The position numbers were made by a program, and so were the translations under genes. Of a stretch of 64,000 nucleotides of DNA, positions 1-8,925 are shown one piece after another. This stretch comes from 66-474 sp035281745 (lineage in GTDB: Bacteria; Pseudomonadota; Gammaproteobacteria; Xanthomonadales; Rhodanobacteraceae), in contig DATEDI010000037.1 of NCBI GenBank assembly GCA_035281745.1, forward strand, positions 42,891-106,890. Direction: 5' to 3'. The notes beneath the pieces were generated by a model, which was not told where the DNA came from, did not search any database, and saw only the letters and a list, made by a program, of their open reading frames with translations. The first letter of the stretch is position 1. Each line of letters starts with the position of its first letter.

Positions 1-158
1 CGCACGCGCGCGCCTTTGGCGTTGAGATAAACGAAGCCACGCCCTGCGCGGCGACGGATGATGCCAGGTTCACAATCGCTTGCATGGCGCAACTGGCGCA
101 TCCGCGCGCGCCGGATCTGGCGTCGCTGCGCGCGCGTGGCGGTTCCGGTTTTCGGCAT
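1..158 (-). CDS. DNA topoisomerase IB, N-terminal fragment cut by the window edge
   Basis: Reading leftwards from an ATG at 158, the open frame runs off the window with no stop, giving 52 residues. It is rich in Arg and contains CEPGIIRRRAGRGFVYL at about residues 29-45. This resembles the conserved start of bacterial type IB topoisomerases, which typically read PGIxRxRxGxGFxY. Such enzymes relax supercoils through a tyrosine-linked nick; the catalytic region lies outside the window. No clear ribosome binding site precedes the ATG, and an internal ATG at 101 is an alternative start. TopIB genes often occur near ligD/ku repair genes in proteobacteria, which fits this context. Confidence 0.7.
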   Translation of the reverse strand, partial: MPKTGTATRAQRRQIRRARMRQLRHASDCEPGIIRRRAGRGFVYLNAKGARV

Positions 159-246
159 GGCCGATGCGTGCGATCAGCCGGACGGGACAGCGTACCGTTT
201 CGCGCCAGCGAAAGCTTTTCGCAAGCGCGCGTCGTGCGCTGCCCGC

Positions 247-531
247 TTACCAAGCGGGGCGTGCATCCAGCGACGCGGAGGCGGTGCGGCCGGTGTCGAT
301 CTGGGTTTCCAGCAGCCGCTCGATGCAGGCATCGATGCGCCGGGTCGAGTGGTTGCTGTGGGCGCTCGCCAGTTCGCGGCGAATCATGCACACCGCCGCC
401 GCGCCCTGCCGGGCCTTGCGCGCGAAGGTCTCACGCTGGGCCGGCCGCCATGCCACCAAGGCGGCAGCCTCGTTGTAACGGCGTTCCTCATCCATCACGG
501 CGAGCATGTCCAGAAGATTTGCCCGATCCAT
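247..531 (-). CDS. small hypothetical protein (94 aa)
   Basis: The ATG at 531 is chosen because AAAGGAGG lies six bases upstream; the open frame extends further but without a better start. The product begins MDRANLLDMLAVMDEERRYN and looks soluble, helical and rich in Arg, Glu and Ala, with no signal peptide or membrane segment. I do not recognise the family. It lies between the topoisomerase IB start and ligD, on the topoisomerase strand, with about 90 bp to the topoisomerase start, so the two could be cotranscribed. Confidence 0.6.
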   Translation of the reverse strand: MDRANLLDMLAVMDEERRYNEAAALVAWRPAQRETFARKARQGAAAVCMIRRELASAHSNHSTRRIDACIERLLETQIDTGRTASASLDARPAW

Positions 532-658
532 GGCTTCCTCCTTTGTTGGCACTCCTGTTGAGCGAGCGCAGCATAGGCAGGCGCACATCTACGCCGCGTC
601 AAATCCGGGTGCAGCGGCGTTCACCTGAAATGGACATCATGCTGATACGCTCCACCAA

Positions 659-3196
659 ATGGCAGGACGCCGCACGCCGAATCGTTCAACGGAAGGGCTT
701 GCGACCTATCGGCGCAAGCGCCATTTCGAACACACGCCGGAACCGGCCGCGACGCCGCGCGGGCGACGTTCGCACGCACCGGCGGGACGCCAATTCGTGA
801 TCCACCTGCATCACGCGCGCCGCCGCCACTTCGACCTGCGCCTGCAAGTGGGCGGGGTGTTGCGCAGTTGGGCGGTGCCGAAGGGGCCGTCGCGCGATCC
901 GTCGATCAAGCATCTTGCGGTGGAAGTCGAGGACCATCCGCTCAGCTATGGTTCGTTCGAGGGCACGATTCCGGAAGGCCACTACGGCGCCGGCAGCGTG
1001 GCGATCTGGGACGAAGGCACGTGGAGTACCGAAGGTTCCGCCGCGCAGCAGATCGACGAGGGCCACTTGCGTTTCGAATTGCACGGCTCGCGTTTGCGCG
1101 GCCGCTGGTCGCTGGTGCGCACCCGGATGCAGGCGGGCAAGCCGCAGTGGCTGCTGATCAAGGGCGACGACGAATTCGTGGTGCCCGACGACGTGGCCGA
1201 TGACATGCCACTGTCCGAATGGAAGGTGGAACACCACGTCGAAACACCATCGCGCGCGAAACGTTCTTCGCGTAGCGCAAAAGCGCCTTCGTTGCCGGCA
1301 CCCGACCGGTTCGAGCTGGAACTCGCGCGCCTGCATCAGCGCGCGCCGCAGGGCGAGGACTGGCTGCACGAAGTGAAATACGACGGCTACCGGATGCTGG
1401 CGTGGCGACACGGCCGCGAGCTGCAACTGTTGTCGCGCAACCGGCTCGACTGGACGGAAAAGCTTCCCGCGATCGCGGACGCCATCCTCGGGCTGGACTG
1501 CCGCAACTGCGTGCTGGATGGCGAGCTGGTGGTGTTCGACGACCACGGGCACAGCCGCTTCGACCTGCTCCAGAAACAATTCAATCTCGCCAAGGCGCAA
1601 GCCGTGCGCTACGCGGTTTTCGACCTGCTCGCGTTGAACGGCGACGACCTGCGCGATGCGCCACTGCTGGAACGCAAGGCCACGTTGTCGCGCCTGCTCG
1701 ATGCGAACGACCCGGCCACGAGCCCGCTGGTGTTGTCCGGATTCCTTCGCGGCAACGGCGCGCTCGCGTACCAGCGCGCCTGCGAAGCAGGACTCGAAGG
1801 CGTGATGAGCAAGTCGGTGAACGCACCCTACCGCGGCGGCCGTGGCGACGCCTGGCGCAAGCTGAAGTGCATCGACTCGGATGAATTCGTGATCGTCGGC
1901 TACACGCCGGGCAAGGGCTCGCGCGGCGCGTTGGGCGCGCTGCTGCTGGCCGAGCCGCGCGGCAAGGCGTGGCGCTACGTGGGCCGCGTCGGCACCGGCA
2001 TGGACACTGACATGCTGAAGCGCCTGCATGATCAATTGAAGGCGGCGAAAGGCAAGCCCGAATTGATCGACGCGCCCAACGCCAAGCAACTGCGCGGCGC
2101 GCGGCCGGCGTGGGTGCAGCCCGACACCGTGGTGGAAGTCGAATTCCGCGGTCGCACCGGTGACGACTTCCTGCGTCAGGCCAGCTTCAAGGGCTTGCGC
2201 CCCGACAAGTCGCCGGCGGATCTTCGCGACAGCGATCGCGCCAAGGAGACAACGCCCATGGCATCCGCAAAATCTCCCTCAAAATCTGCGGCCCGCAAGG
2301 GCGCGCCGCGCAAGCAGGCCGCGCGCCAACCGGACATCAACCTCACCCACCCCGATCGCGTGCTGATCGAAAAGCCGCGCGTCACCAAGCACGCGCTCGC
2401 GGAATTCTACGCAAGCATCGCCGAACACCTGTTGCCGGGCGTGGTGGGTCGGCCGTTGTCGCTGGTGCGCTGCCCGGATGGCGCCGGCAACGAATGTTTT
2501 TTCCAGAAACATCCGATGACCGGCATGCCCGACGCGATCGGCGTCGGCGATGCGCGCAGCGCCGAAGGCAAGCGGCAAGACTACGTGTACGTCAACGACA
2601 TCCAAGGCGTGATCGGCCTGGTGCAGATGAACGTGATCGAGATCCATCCATGGGGTTCGACCATCGCGGATCTCGAACATCCCGATCGGCTGGTGTTCGA
2701 CCTCGATCCCGACACCGGCGTCGAATGGTCGCGCGTCCGCGACGCGGCGCGCACCGTGCGCGAGCGGCTGCAGGCGGTCGGGCTCGAAAGTTTCCTGCGC
2801 ACCACCGGCGGCAAGGGATTGCACGTGGTGGTGCCGTTGAACCCGCGGCCCGACTGGGACACCGCCAAGGCTTTCACGCAAGCGCTGGCGCGCACGCTGG
2901 AACACGAGTCGCCGCAGGATTTCGTTTCCGTCGCGACCAAGAACCGACGCAAGGGCCGCATCTTCGTGGATTACCTGCGCAACGCGCGCGGCTCGACCGC
3001 GGTGGCGTCCTATTGCATGCGGGCGCGGCCCGGCGCCGGCGTGGCCACGCCGCTCCGCTGGGAAGAATTGCCGCGCCTCAAATCCGGCGCGCAGTACACC
3101 TTCACCAACCTCGCGCGGCGACTGAAGACCTTGAAGCAGGATCCATGGCAGGGCTTCGACGAGATCCGTCAGGCATTGCCGCGCGGTGACAAATGA
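659..3196 (+). CDS. ligD: ATP-dependent DNA ligase D (PE-LIG-POL)
   Basis: Multifunctional enzyme of bacterial non-homologous end joining. It is 845 residues, about the size of Pseudomonas LigD, with domains in the same order. The N-terminal 3'-phosphoesterase has H51, H57, D59, R61 and H93 in the HHARRRHFDLR and EDHPLSY motifs. The ligase domain has the adenylated lysine K240 in EVKYDGYR. After a basic linker (about 535-560) comes the primase-polymerase domain with metal-binding D681 and D683 in VFDLDPDTG. All key residues are present. No strong Shine-Dalgarno precedes the ATG at 659, so the exact start is less certain. It is followed 88 bp later by ku, its obligatory partner. Confidence 0.95.
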   Translation: MAGRRTPNRSTEGLATYRRKRHFEHTPEPAATPRGRRSHAPAGRQFVIHLHHARRRHFDLRLQVGGVLRSWAVPKGPSRDPSIKHLAVEVEDHPLSYGSFEGTIPEGHYGAGSVAIWDEGTWSTEGSAAQQIDEGHLRFELHGSRLRGRWSLVRTRMQAGKPQWLLIKGDDEFVVPDDVADDMPLSEWKVEHHVETPSRAKRSSRSAKAPSLPAPDRFELELARLHQRAPQGEDWLHEVKYDGYRMLAWRHGRELQLLSRNRLDWTEKLPAIADAILGLDCRNCVLDGELVVFDDHGHSRFDLLQKQFNLAKAQAVRYAVFDLLALNGDDLRDAPLLERKATLSRLLDANDPATSPLVLSGFLRGNGALAYQRACEAGLEGVMSKSVNAPYRGGRGDAWRKLKCIDSDEFVIVGYTPGKGSRGALGALLLAEPRGKAWRYVGRVGTGMDTDMLKRLHDQLKAAKGKPELIDAPNAKQLRGARPAWVQPDTVVEVEFRGRTGDDFLRQASFKGLRPDKSPADLRDSDRAKETTPMASAKSPSKSAARKGAPRKQAARQPDINLTHPDRVLIEKPRVTKHALAEFYASIAEHLLPGVVGRPLSLVRCPDGAGNECFFQKHPMTGMPDAIGVGDARSAEGKRQDYVYVNDIQGVIGLVQMNVIEIHPWGSTIADLEHPDRLVFDLDPDTGVEWSRVRDAARTVRERLQAVGLESFLRTTGGKGLHVVVPLNPRPDWDTAKAFTQALARTLEHESPQDFVSVATKNRRKGRIFVDYLRNARGSTAVASYCMRARPGAGVATPLRWEELPRLKSGAQYTFTNLARRLKTLKQDPWQGFDEIRQALPRGDK

Positions 3197-3207
3197 CCGG
3201 GATCCTC

Positions 3208-3243
3208 ATGCCGTCATCCCGGCTTGCGCCGGAATGACGGCAT
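3208..3243. terminator. near-perfect inverted repeat between ligD and ku
   Basis: The arms ATGCCGTCATCCCGGC and GCCGGAATGACGGCAT pair with a single mismatch around a four-base loop. It starts 12 bases after the ligD stop and has no T-tract. It is a minimal member of the CGTCATTCCGG repeat family found throughout the window. It could attenuate read-through or simply be a repeat copy. Confidence 0.5.
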
Positions 3244-3284
3244 GAAATCATGATGCGCAAGGCGCACGGACAAGGAGAACCACC

Positions 3285-4193
3285 ATGGCGGCAAGACCCA
3301 TCTGGAGCGGCACCATATCCTTCGGGTTGCTCAACATCCCGGTGCAGTTGATGTCCGGCGAGCGTCACGTCGACCTGCACTTCCGGATGCTCGATTCGCG
3401 CAACAACGCCCGCATCCGCTACGAACGCGTCAACGAGGAAACCGGCGAGGAAGTGCCGTGGAAGGAAATCGTGAAAGCGTTCGAATACGACAAGGGCAAC
3501 TACGTGGTGCTCGAGAAGGAGGACTTCGAGAAGGCCGCGCCGGAATCGACCGAATCGGTGGACATCGAGGCCTTCATCGACGCGTCCGCGATCGGCCCCG
3601 AATATTTCGAGAAGCCCTACTACCTCGTGCCGGCCAAGAAGGCGGAAAAGGGCTACGTGCTGCTGCGGGAAACGTTGAAACGTCTGAAAACCGCGGGCCT
3701 GGCTCGCGTGGTGATCCGCACCCGCGAATATTTGTCGCTGGTGGTACCACGCGACGACGCGCTGCTGTTGATGCTGCTGCGCTACCCGCAGGAAATCGTG
3801 AGCGAGGACGAATACGCGTTTCCCGACAAGAAAATGTCGGCTTACCGCGTCACCCAGAAGGAACTGGACATGGCCGAGACGCTGGTGAAATCGATGATCG
3901 GCAAGTGGAATCCGGATGAATACCACGACGACTTCCGCGAGCGTTTGGGCAAGGTGATCGAGGCGCGGATCAAGGCCAAGGGCGGTGTGCGCGCACCCTC
4001 CACCGAAGAAGTCGCGATGCCGAAGAATGCGTCGACCAACGTGGTGGATTTCATGTCGCTGCTGAAGAAGAGCATCGACACCCACCAGCGCACGCCCGCG
4101 AAGGCATCCGGTTCGGCGGCCAAGAAGAGCGGCCATCGCACCACCGCCCGGCGCAAGTCGAGCACGCGCAAGAAGACCGCGAAGCGCTCGTGA
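3285..4193 (+). CDS. ku: Ku DNA end-binding protein
   Basis: Homodimeric ring protein that binds double-strand ends and recruits LigD. The 302-residue product begins MAARPIWSGTISFGLLNIPV, the characteristic start of bacterial Ku, and the core beta-barrel domain spans roughly residues 5-250. The C-terminal tail (about 265-302) is very rich in Lys, Arg and Ser, the basic extension known in Ku homologues that bind DNA and LigD. AAGGAGA lies upstream of the ATG at 3285. It follows ligD on the same strand, so the window encodes a complete two-component end-joining system. Confidence 0.95.
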   Translation: MAARPIWSGTISFGLLNIPVQLMSGERHVDLHFRMLDSRNNARIRYERVNEETGEEVPWKEIVKAFEYDKGNYVVLEKEDFEKAAPESTESVDIEAFIDASAIGPEYFEKPYYLVPAKKAEKGYVLLRETLKRLKTAGLARVVIRTREYLSLVVPRDDALLLMLLRYPQEIVSEDEYAFPDKKMSAYRVTQKELDMAETLVKSMIGKWNPDEYHDDFRERLGKVIEARIKAKGGVRAPSTEEVAMPKNASTNVVDFMSLLKKSIDTHQRTPAKASGSAAKKSGHRTTARRKSSTRKKTAKRS

Positions 4194-4265
4194 ATCTGGA
4201 AGCCTCTCGCGCTTTGCGCCGTCTCTTGATCCAGCCTCATACGCCGCCAATGGACCCATGACATT

Positions 4266-4473
4266 CGTCATTCCGGGGCTGTCCGCGGCTGCATCGCGGG
4301 CAGAACCCGACTGCGCTGCAGGATTGCAAACGCAAACGCGAACGCCAAGGGCGGTTCGCAGAGCGAGCGCCGCGGACGGCGCGAATCTACCCAGCGCCTT
4401 GGCTCTCCCACGGGAAAGGCACTGGGTTCCGGGTTCCATCGCCGATGTGCCCGGCGATGGCGCCGGAATGACG
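4266..4473. repeat. composite CGTCATTCCGG repeat filling the ku-MFS intergenic space
   Basis: The convergent 349-bp gap between ku and the MFS gene is mostly this element. It starts with CGTCATTCC and ends with the complement GGAATGACG. Inside it holds the module GATTGCAAACGCAAACGCGAAC, which recurs at about 8200, 8760, 18315 and 54790. No coding potential was seen outside shadow frames. Confidence 0.7.
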
Positions 4474-4542
4474 AAGTGGGTGGTGGTCGGCCATTGCAAG
4501 ATTCGATGCAGGGACAGGCGTTCGCGGGAGAGGGAAATCCGA

Positions 4543-6036
4543 TCAGGCTGGCTCGGCGTTTTGCTGCGCATTCTTCGTGGCCTGCTCCGACGCCACTGCG
4601 GTGGCGACGTCGCGCGGATAGCTTCGCGCACCGATCAGCAGCACCACGGCCGCCGCGAGCAACGCCACCAGCATCACCAGGAAAGTGATGTCGAGGTTGC
4701 CGCCGCCCGACTGACCGCCAGATGCGCCACCCGCCGATCCCAACCCTGCGCCGCCATATCCGCCCAGCAGTGAAGACAGCCAGCCGAATAGCGGCGGCGA
4801 GACGGCTTGCGCGAGATACACGATGGTGGAACGCACGCCCTCGGCGCGACCCCACAGCCGCGAATGCATCACGTCCAGCCGCGCGGCATCCACGGGCGGA
4901 AATGCGCCGCCGAGGCCGCCCGCCGCGATGAACATGAAGGGCGCCGCCGCCCCGAGGCTGGGCAGCAGCATGGCCGGAACCAGCATCGCCACCGCGAGGA
5001 AATATGCGCCCGCGCCGACCGACATCCGGGCGGAAACCTGGCCTTTCGCGAGCATGCGGTCGGCGAAATAACCCGTCACCAGCACGCCCGCGATCGCGCC
5101 GAGCCCGATCACCACCACGAACGTGCTGGACGCCATCTGCGACAAATCGAAATGCCCGCGCATGAACACGACCACGAACGTGCGCAGTCCGGTGAAGTAG
5201 AAATACCCGAGCGCCGACGCGATGATCAGCATGCGATAGGTCGGTAGTGAAAGGACGTACTTCACCGCCGGCCAGATCTTCATCTGCGCGGGATCTTCGC
5301 GCAGGATCAGCGGCTGGACCGGTTCGATGCCCTGGTCGCGCACCACGTCGCGGATTCGCACGCCGTCGTGCACCGGCTTGCCCGGCTCCCCCTGCAGGCG
5401 TCCGCGTCCGCCGCGGCGCGGTTCCGGCAGCTTGCGCGCGATGAAGTACGCGAGCAGCAGGCCCAGCACCGCCAGCACCAGGAATGGCGCGCGCCACGAC
5501 AAGGCCGCGACGTTGCCCGACATCAGGAAACCGATCGCGACGCCGATCAATTCACCGGAAATGATGTAGCCGTAAATACGGCCGCGCTCGCTGGGCTTGA
5601 AGCAGTCGCCGACCAGCGACGCGATCGCGGGCGACCCGATCGCCATCACGATGCCGAGCGCGAGACGCGCCGCGAACAGCGTTTCGTACGAGGTCGCCGC
5701 GCCGCACCAGACCATCCCCAGCGACCACAGCGCGATGCCGATCACCAGCAGGTTGCGCCGGTTGAAACGGTCGACCAGGATACCGAACGGCAGCGTCAGC
5801 AAGGCGCTGGACGCGACGGTCACCGCGACCAGCAGCCCGACTTCGAGATTGTTGATGTGCAGCGCGGGCTTGAGTTGCGCAGCCACCGCGCCGAGCGTGG
5901 CCTTGTCGGCCGAATCCAGCGCAAGGATGCACGCCAGCATGAGGATGATCTGCAGCCGCGCGCGACCGCCAGCCAAATCCTCCAGCGGACCCTCCACGTT
6001 GCGGGACAACCATGCCTGCAACGAGGTCCGCAGCAT
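4543..6036 (-). CDS. major facilitator superfamily transporter
   Basis: The 497-residue protein has about twelve hydrophobic segments. The MFS motif A-like loop GILVDRFNRRNLL lies at about residues 85-97, between helices 2 and 3. A charged cytoplasmic loop of roughly 60 residues (205-265) separates the two six-helix halves. A Gly-rich stretch near 440-455 precedes the last helix. The substrate cannot be read from the sequence. The start at 6036 lacks a strong ribosome binding site. Two strong hairpins upstream insulate it from the next gene. Confidence 0.85.
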   Translation of the reverse strand: MLRTSLQAWLSRNVEGPLEDLAGGRARLQIILMLACILALDSADKATLGAVAAQLKPALHINNLEVGLLVAVTVASSALLTLPFGILVDRFNRRNLLVIGIALWSLGMVWCGAATSYETLFAARLALGIVMAIGSPAIASLVGDCFKPSERGRIYGYIISGELIGVAIGFLMSGNVAALSWRAPFLVLAVLGLLLAYFIARKLPEPRRGGRGRLQGEPGKPVHDGVRIRDVVRDQGIEPVQPLILREDPAQMKIWPAVKYVLSLPTYRMLIIASALGYFYFTGLRTFVVVFMRGHFDLSQMASSTFVVVIGLGAIAGVLVTGYFADRMLAKGQVSARMSVGAGAYFLAVAMLVPAMLLPSLGAAAPFMFIAAGGLGGAFPPVDAARLDVMHSRLWGRAEGVRSTIVYLAQAVSPPLFGWLSSLLGGYGGAGLGSAGGASGGQSGGGNLDITFLVMLVALLAAAVVLLIGARSYPRDVATAVASEQATKNAQQNAEPA

Positions 6037-6071
6037 TGCATTCGTTCCAATTCGCCTTCAATGCGCCTCGT

Positions 6072-6146
6072 GGACGCCACGCGAGCCGATCCTTGACTCG
6101 CGTGGCGTCCCGGCGCGCCGGATGTTTGCGTCCTGCAACATCCGGC
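6072..6146. terminator. two tandem perfect hairpins
   Basis: The first pairs GGACGCCACGCGAG (6072-6085) with its exact complement at 6097-6110 around an 11-base loop. The second pairs GCCGGATGTT (6117-6126) with AACATCCGGC (6137-6146). They lie just after the stop of the secreted-protein gene and before the MFS start, both on the minus strand. A terminator for the upstream gene is likely, although neither has a T-tract. Confidence 0.5.
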
Positions 6147-6161
6147 AATCGCGACCTGCTG

Positions 6162-6605
6162 TTACTTCGGTTTGCTGAGGGTGAAGGACGAGAAGCCCGC
6201 GCCGATGTCCCAGCCTTGCCCCTTGCCGGTCAGCGCCAGCGACACCGATCCCTTGGTCATCGCCGCCGCATGCGCGGAGCCGACCACGCCCGCATGCGCC
6301 GACGCCTTGGCGTACGAACCCAATACCTGGCTGATGTCCGTGACATCGCTGAAAGTACCCTTGCCGTCGTCGATGTGGTATTTGCCGACCGTCAATCCGC
6401 CGCCCTTGGCGGAAATGGCGACGTCCATTGTCTGGCCGTTTTCACACGTCACCACGCCGGTGCCCGACGCAGTCTCGTAGATTGCCGACCAGCCGGACAG
6501 CGTGAAAGTCATCTTGCAATCGATGTCGGCCGCGGATGCGCTGGTGGCCGTGACGGCAGCCATCGGCGCGAGTGCCAAGGCAATCCAGAGTGCTTTCCTT
6601 TTCAC
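6162..6605 (-). CDS. small exported protein, family not recognised
   Basis: A GTG start at 6605 is preferred over the ATG at 6623 because AAAAGGAGG sits five bases before the GTG and the ATG would cover that site. The 147-residue product then begins with a good Sec signal peptide (residues 1-25: basic VKRK, hydrophobic core, cleavage after ASA). The mature part is Gly/Ala/Ser-rich, has two cysteines that could form a disulfide, and ends GWDIGAGFSSFTLSK. Predicted periplasmic; function unknown. Confidence 0.7.
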   Translation of the reverse strand: MKRKALWIALALAPMAAVTATSASAADIDCKMTFTLSGWSAIYETASGTGVVTCENGQTMDVAISAKGGGLTVGKYHIDDGKGTFSDVTDISQVLGSYAKASAHAGVVGSAHAAAMTKGSVSLALTGKGQGWDIGAGFSSFTLSKPK

Positions 6606-6740
6606 GACGTCCTCCTTTTCCAAGTTCGCCCATGATTATCGACGTCGGCTGCTGAACATGCCGCAACCCGGCACGAATATCACGACCGTGTGAAATACGC
6701 GCGACGAACGCGTGAAAACACGTATTTTGGTTCGATTATC

Positions 6741-7607
6741 TCACCGCGTATCACTGCGCACTTGCGCATGGCTTATCAGCGTGAAAATCAGCGTGCCGCC
6801 CACGATATTGCCGGCCAGTACCGGACCCAGGTAATGCCAGAACACTTCCGGCCATGGCAGGCGGCCGGCGAATGCCAGGTAGAACACCTCGCCCGCCGAT
6901 CCGACCACGTGCACCAGGCTTGCCGCCGCGATCAACCAGGTGAGGCCGATGATGATCCACAACCGCGTCGATACCGCCGCCGGCATCAGCCACACCATCG
7001 TCGCGATGATCCATCCGCCCGCCACGGCCTTCACGAACATCTGCGGCACCGAATACGACATCAGCGTGGTGCCCAATGCAGCGATTGCATCGTCCAGCTG
7101 CGACGGGAACAACGGCAGCTTCGCGACCGCCAGTGCGAACAGCGCGATGCCCACCACGTTGGCGACGAACACCACCGCCCACAACCGCAGCATCAGCCCC
7201 AGCTTGCCCCAACTCGGCGCGGAGATCAGCGGCAGCACCACCGTCAGGGTGTTTTCGGTGAACAGTTGCTGGCGCGCCATGATCACGATCACGAACCCGG
7301 TGCTGTAACCGAGGGCAACCACGAGATGCGCGAACGGCACGTCCGGCAGGTATGCCTTCAACGCGCCGCTCGCCACCATCGAGAAGCCCATCGACATGCC
7401 GGCGGCCAAACCCGACCATGTCAACGCGGATGGCGTGCGCTTGAGTTCCTCTTCGCCGACCGCGCCCACCGCCTCGTGCAACACCGCCGCGCGCGGGGGC
7501 ATCCGGCGTTCGGCGTCGTGGCGTTCCTCGTCGTCCAGCGCGGGCACGTTCTGGGCTTCGGCGCGCGCGCCGTGATCCGCGTCCCGCCGATCGCTGATGC
7601 GGCTCAT
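6741..7607 (-). CDS. formate/nitrite transporter (FNT) family channel, YfdC-like
   Basis: The 288-residue protein has a charged 60-residue N-terminus followed by six hydrophobic segments. Typical FNT features include WSGLAAGMSMGFSM in the first helix and a GYSTGFVIVIMARQQLFTENT stretch. FNT proteins form pentameric channels for small monovalent anions; the YfdC branch has no settled substrate. The ATG at 7607 overlaps the stop of the upstream DUF421 gene by four bases (ATGA), so translation is probably coupled. Confidence 0.85.
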   Translation of the reverse strand: MSRISDRRDADHGARAEAQNVPALDDEERHDAERRMPPRAAVLHEAVGAVGEEELKRTPSALTWSGLAAGMSMGFSMVASGALKAYLPDVPFAHLVVALGYSTGFVIVIMARQQLFTENTLTVVLPLISAPSWGKLGLMLRLWAVVFVANVVGIALFALAVAKLPLFPSQLDDAIAALGTTLMSYSVPQMFVKAVAGGWIIATMVWLMPAAVSTRLWIIIGLTWLIAAASLVHVVGSAGEVFYLAFAGRLPWPEVFWHYLGPVLAGNIVGGTLIFTLISHAQVRSDTR

Positions 7608-8095
7608 GCGCGTTCCCCGCCGGCGTCGCGCTTCTGCACGGTGATGCTGCCGTTGGGTTCCAGGATGGCCAGCTCCACCATCTGCAGATCCCTGCAACCG
7701 TGCTTGCGTATCGACGAGACGAAATTGCTGCGCGGAATCTTGCAGCGTTTCAAAACGTCCTCGAACAGTTCCCCGTCCCGCGCCAGCAGCACCGGCTGCC
7801 CTTGCAGCCAGCGGTCACCGCGCGTGAAATGCGTGGCGATCCAGGTGCTGACCCAGTCCAGCAACAACAACACGACCACCACCATCAGTCCGCCCTGCAA
7901 CGACTTGTCGTTGCCGATCAGCGAAGTGCGCACCGCGCTGCCCAGCACGATCACCACGATCAAATCGAAGATGCTGAGTTCTCCCAGGGTGTGCTTGCCC
8001 GACAGCCGGATCAGCACGAACAGCACGAGGTACACGATGACCGCCCGAACCACGAGTTGCCACCATGGCATTCCGAATTCGAACATCCCGTTCAT
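7604..8095 (-). CDS. DUF421 (YetF-like) membrane protein
   Basis: The 163-residue product starts MNGMFEFGMPWWQLVVRAVI. It has three hydrophobic segments (about 10-85) with the family motif RLSGKHTLGELSIFDLIV, then a soluble C-terminal domain starting near residue 88. The function of YetF-like proteins is poorly known; some affect spore or stress phenotypes. The ATG at 8095 is supported by AGGAG upstream. It is the first gene of a two-gene unit with the FNT channel, overlapping it by four bases. Confidence 0.85.
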   Translation of the reverse strand: MNGMFEFGMPWWQLVVRAVIVYLVLFVLIRLSGKHTLGELSIFDLIVVIVLGSAVRTSLIGNDKSLQGGLMVVVVLLLLDWVSTWIATHFTRGDRWLQGQPVLLARDGELFEDVLKRCKIPRSNFVSSIRKHGCRDLQMVELAILEPNGSITVQKRDAGGERA

Positions 8096-8150
8096 TGCAA
8101 GCTCCTGATGTGTTTTGACAAGGGCCAGTGAGACGTCTCGGAATCTTTTG

Positions 8151-8340
8151 CCGTCATTCCCGGTTCCCTCGCCGGCTTGCCGGCGAGGGAACCCGACTGC
8201 GTTTGCAGGACTGCAAACGCGAACGCCGCAGGCGGCCCGAAGGGCGAGCGCCAAGGATGGCGCGAGTCAATCTGCCGTTGTTTGCAGCGCGAGAGCAGAT
8301 TCCGGATCCCACCCACTTCGTGGCCTCGTCCGGAATGACG
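8151..8340. repeat. composite CGTCATTCCGG repeat upstream of the DUF421 gene
   Basis: Starts CGTCATTCC and ends GGAATGACG. It includes a perfect internal palindrome (GGTTCCCTCGCCGG with its complement at about 8160-8190) and the GTTTGCAGGACTGCAAACGC module at about 8200. It fills the roughly 300-bp gap between the DUF421 start and the next minus-strand gene; nothing else is visible there. Confidence 0.7.
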
Positions 8341-8396
8341 TGACATGTTTCTGGCGGCCCTACTTCAGCCTGAGACGCGTCAAGCCGTGGTGAACG

Positions 8397-8633
8397 TCAC
8401 GCGCGACCGCCCGGCGGCGAGCGCCTGGTTCCGCTCGAACGCCTGATCGCGGACTCCGGCGGACGGTCCCGCTTCGGAACGTCGCTCTTGCGGGTCGAAC
8501 CCTTGTCGCTGTCGCCGGATTGGGTCACGCGCTTGCCGGTGCTCATTCTCGCGCCGACACTGCGAGCTTGCTTCCGCGAGGCTGCCGTGAATGCTTGCGC
8601 ATCGGTGCGATTGGTTTTGTCTGCCTGTTTCAT
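8397..8633 (-). CDS. small basic hypothetical protein (78 aa)
   Basis: The ATG at 8633 has GGAAGGAGG seven bases upstream, a strong site that decides the start. The product is hydrophilic, very rich in Lys, Arg, Ser and Thr, has no hydrophobic segment and is probably disordered. It could bind nucleic acid, but no family is recognised. It stands alone between two copies of the composite repeat. Confidence 0.55.
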   Translation of the reverse strand: MKQADKTNRTDAQAFTAASRKQARSVGARMSTGKRVTQSGDSDKGSTRKSDVPKRDRPPESAIRRSSGTRRSPPGGRA

Positions 8634-8669
8634 TGTGTCCTCCTTCCTTGGAACCTCAGTCCAAACTCT

Positions 8670-8839
8670 CGTCATCCCGGCGAAAGCGGGACCCAGTGAC
8701 TTTCGTGCAAGGCGTCGAAATGCAAAGTCACCGGGTCCCGGATATCGCTTCGCGACTGCGTTTGCAGGATGCAAACGCGAACGCCGAAGGCGGCGCGCAG
8801 CGCGAGCGCCATGGATGGCGCGAGTATTCCGGGATGACG
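8670..8839. repeat. composite CGTCATCCCGG repeat
   Basis: Lies upstream of the small basic protein and after the pqqU stop. It contains the pair GACCCAGTGACTTT and AAAGTCACCGGGTC, also seen near 18440-18490, 19710-19770 and 36615-36655, plus the GTTTGCAGGATGCAAACGC module at about 8760. Ends in GGGATGACG. Confidence 0.7.
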
Positions 8840-8925
8840 AGCAAAAAGCGAAATTTCCTGCGGAAATTCGTGCTTCGCTTGGTGGTTCGTGCTTCCTGCT
8901 TCGTGTTTGTCGAATTTCGCGCCGA

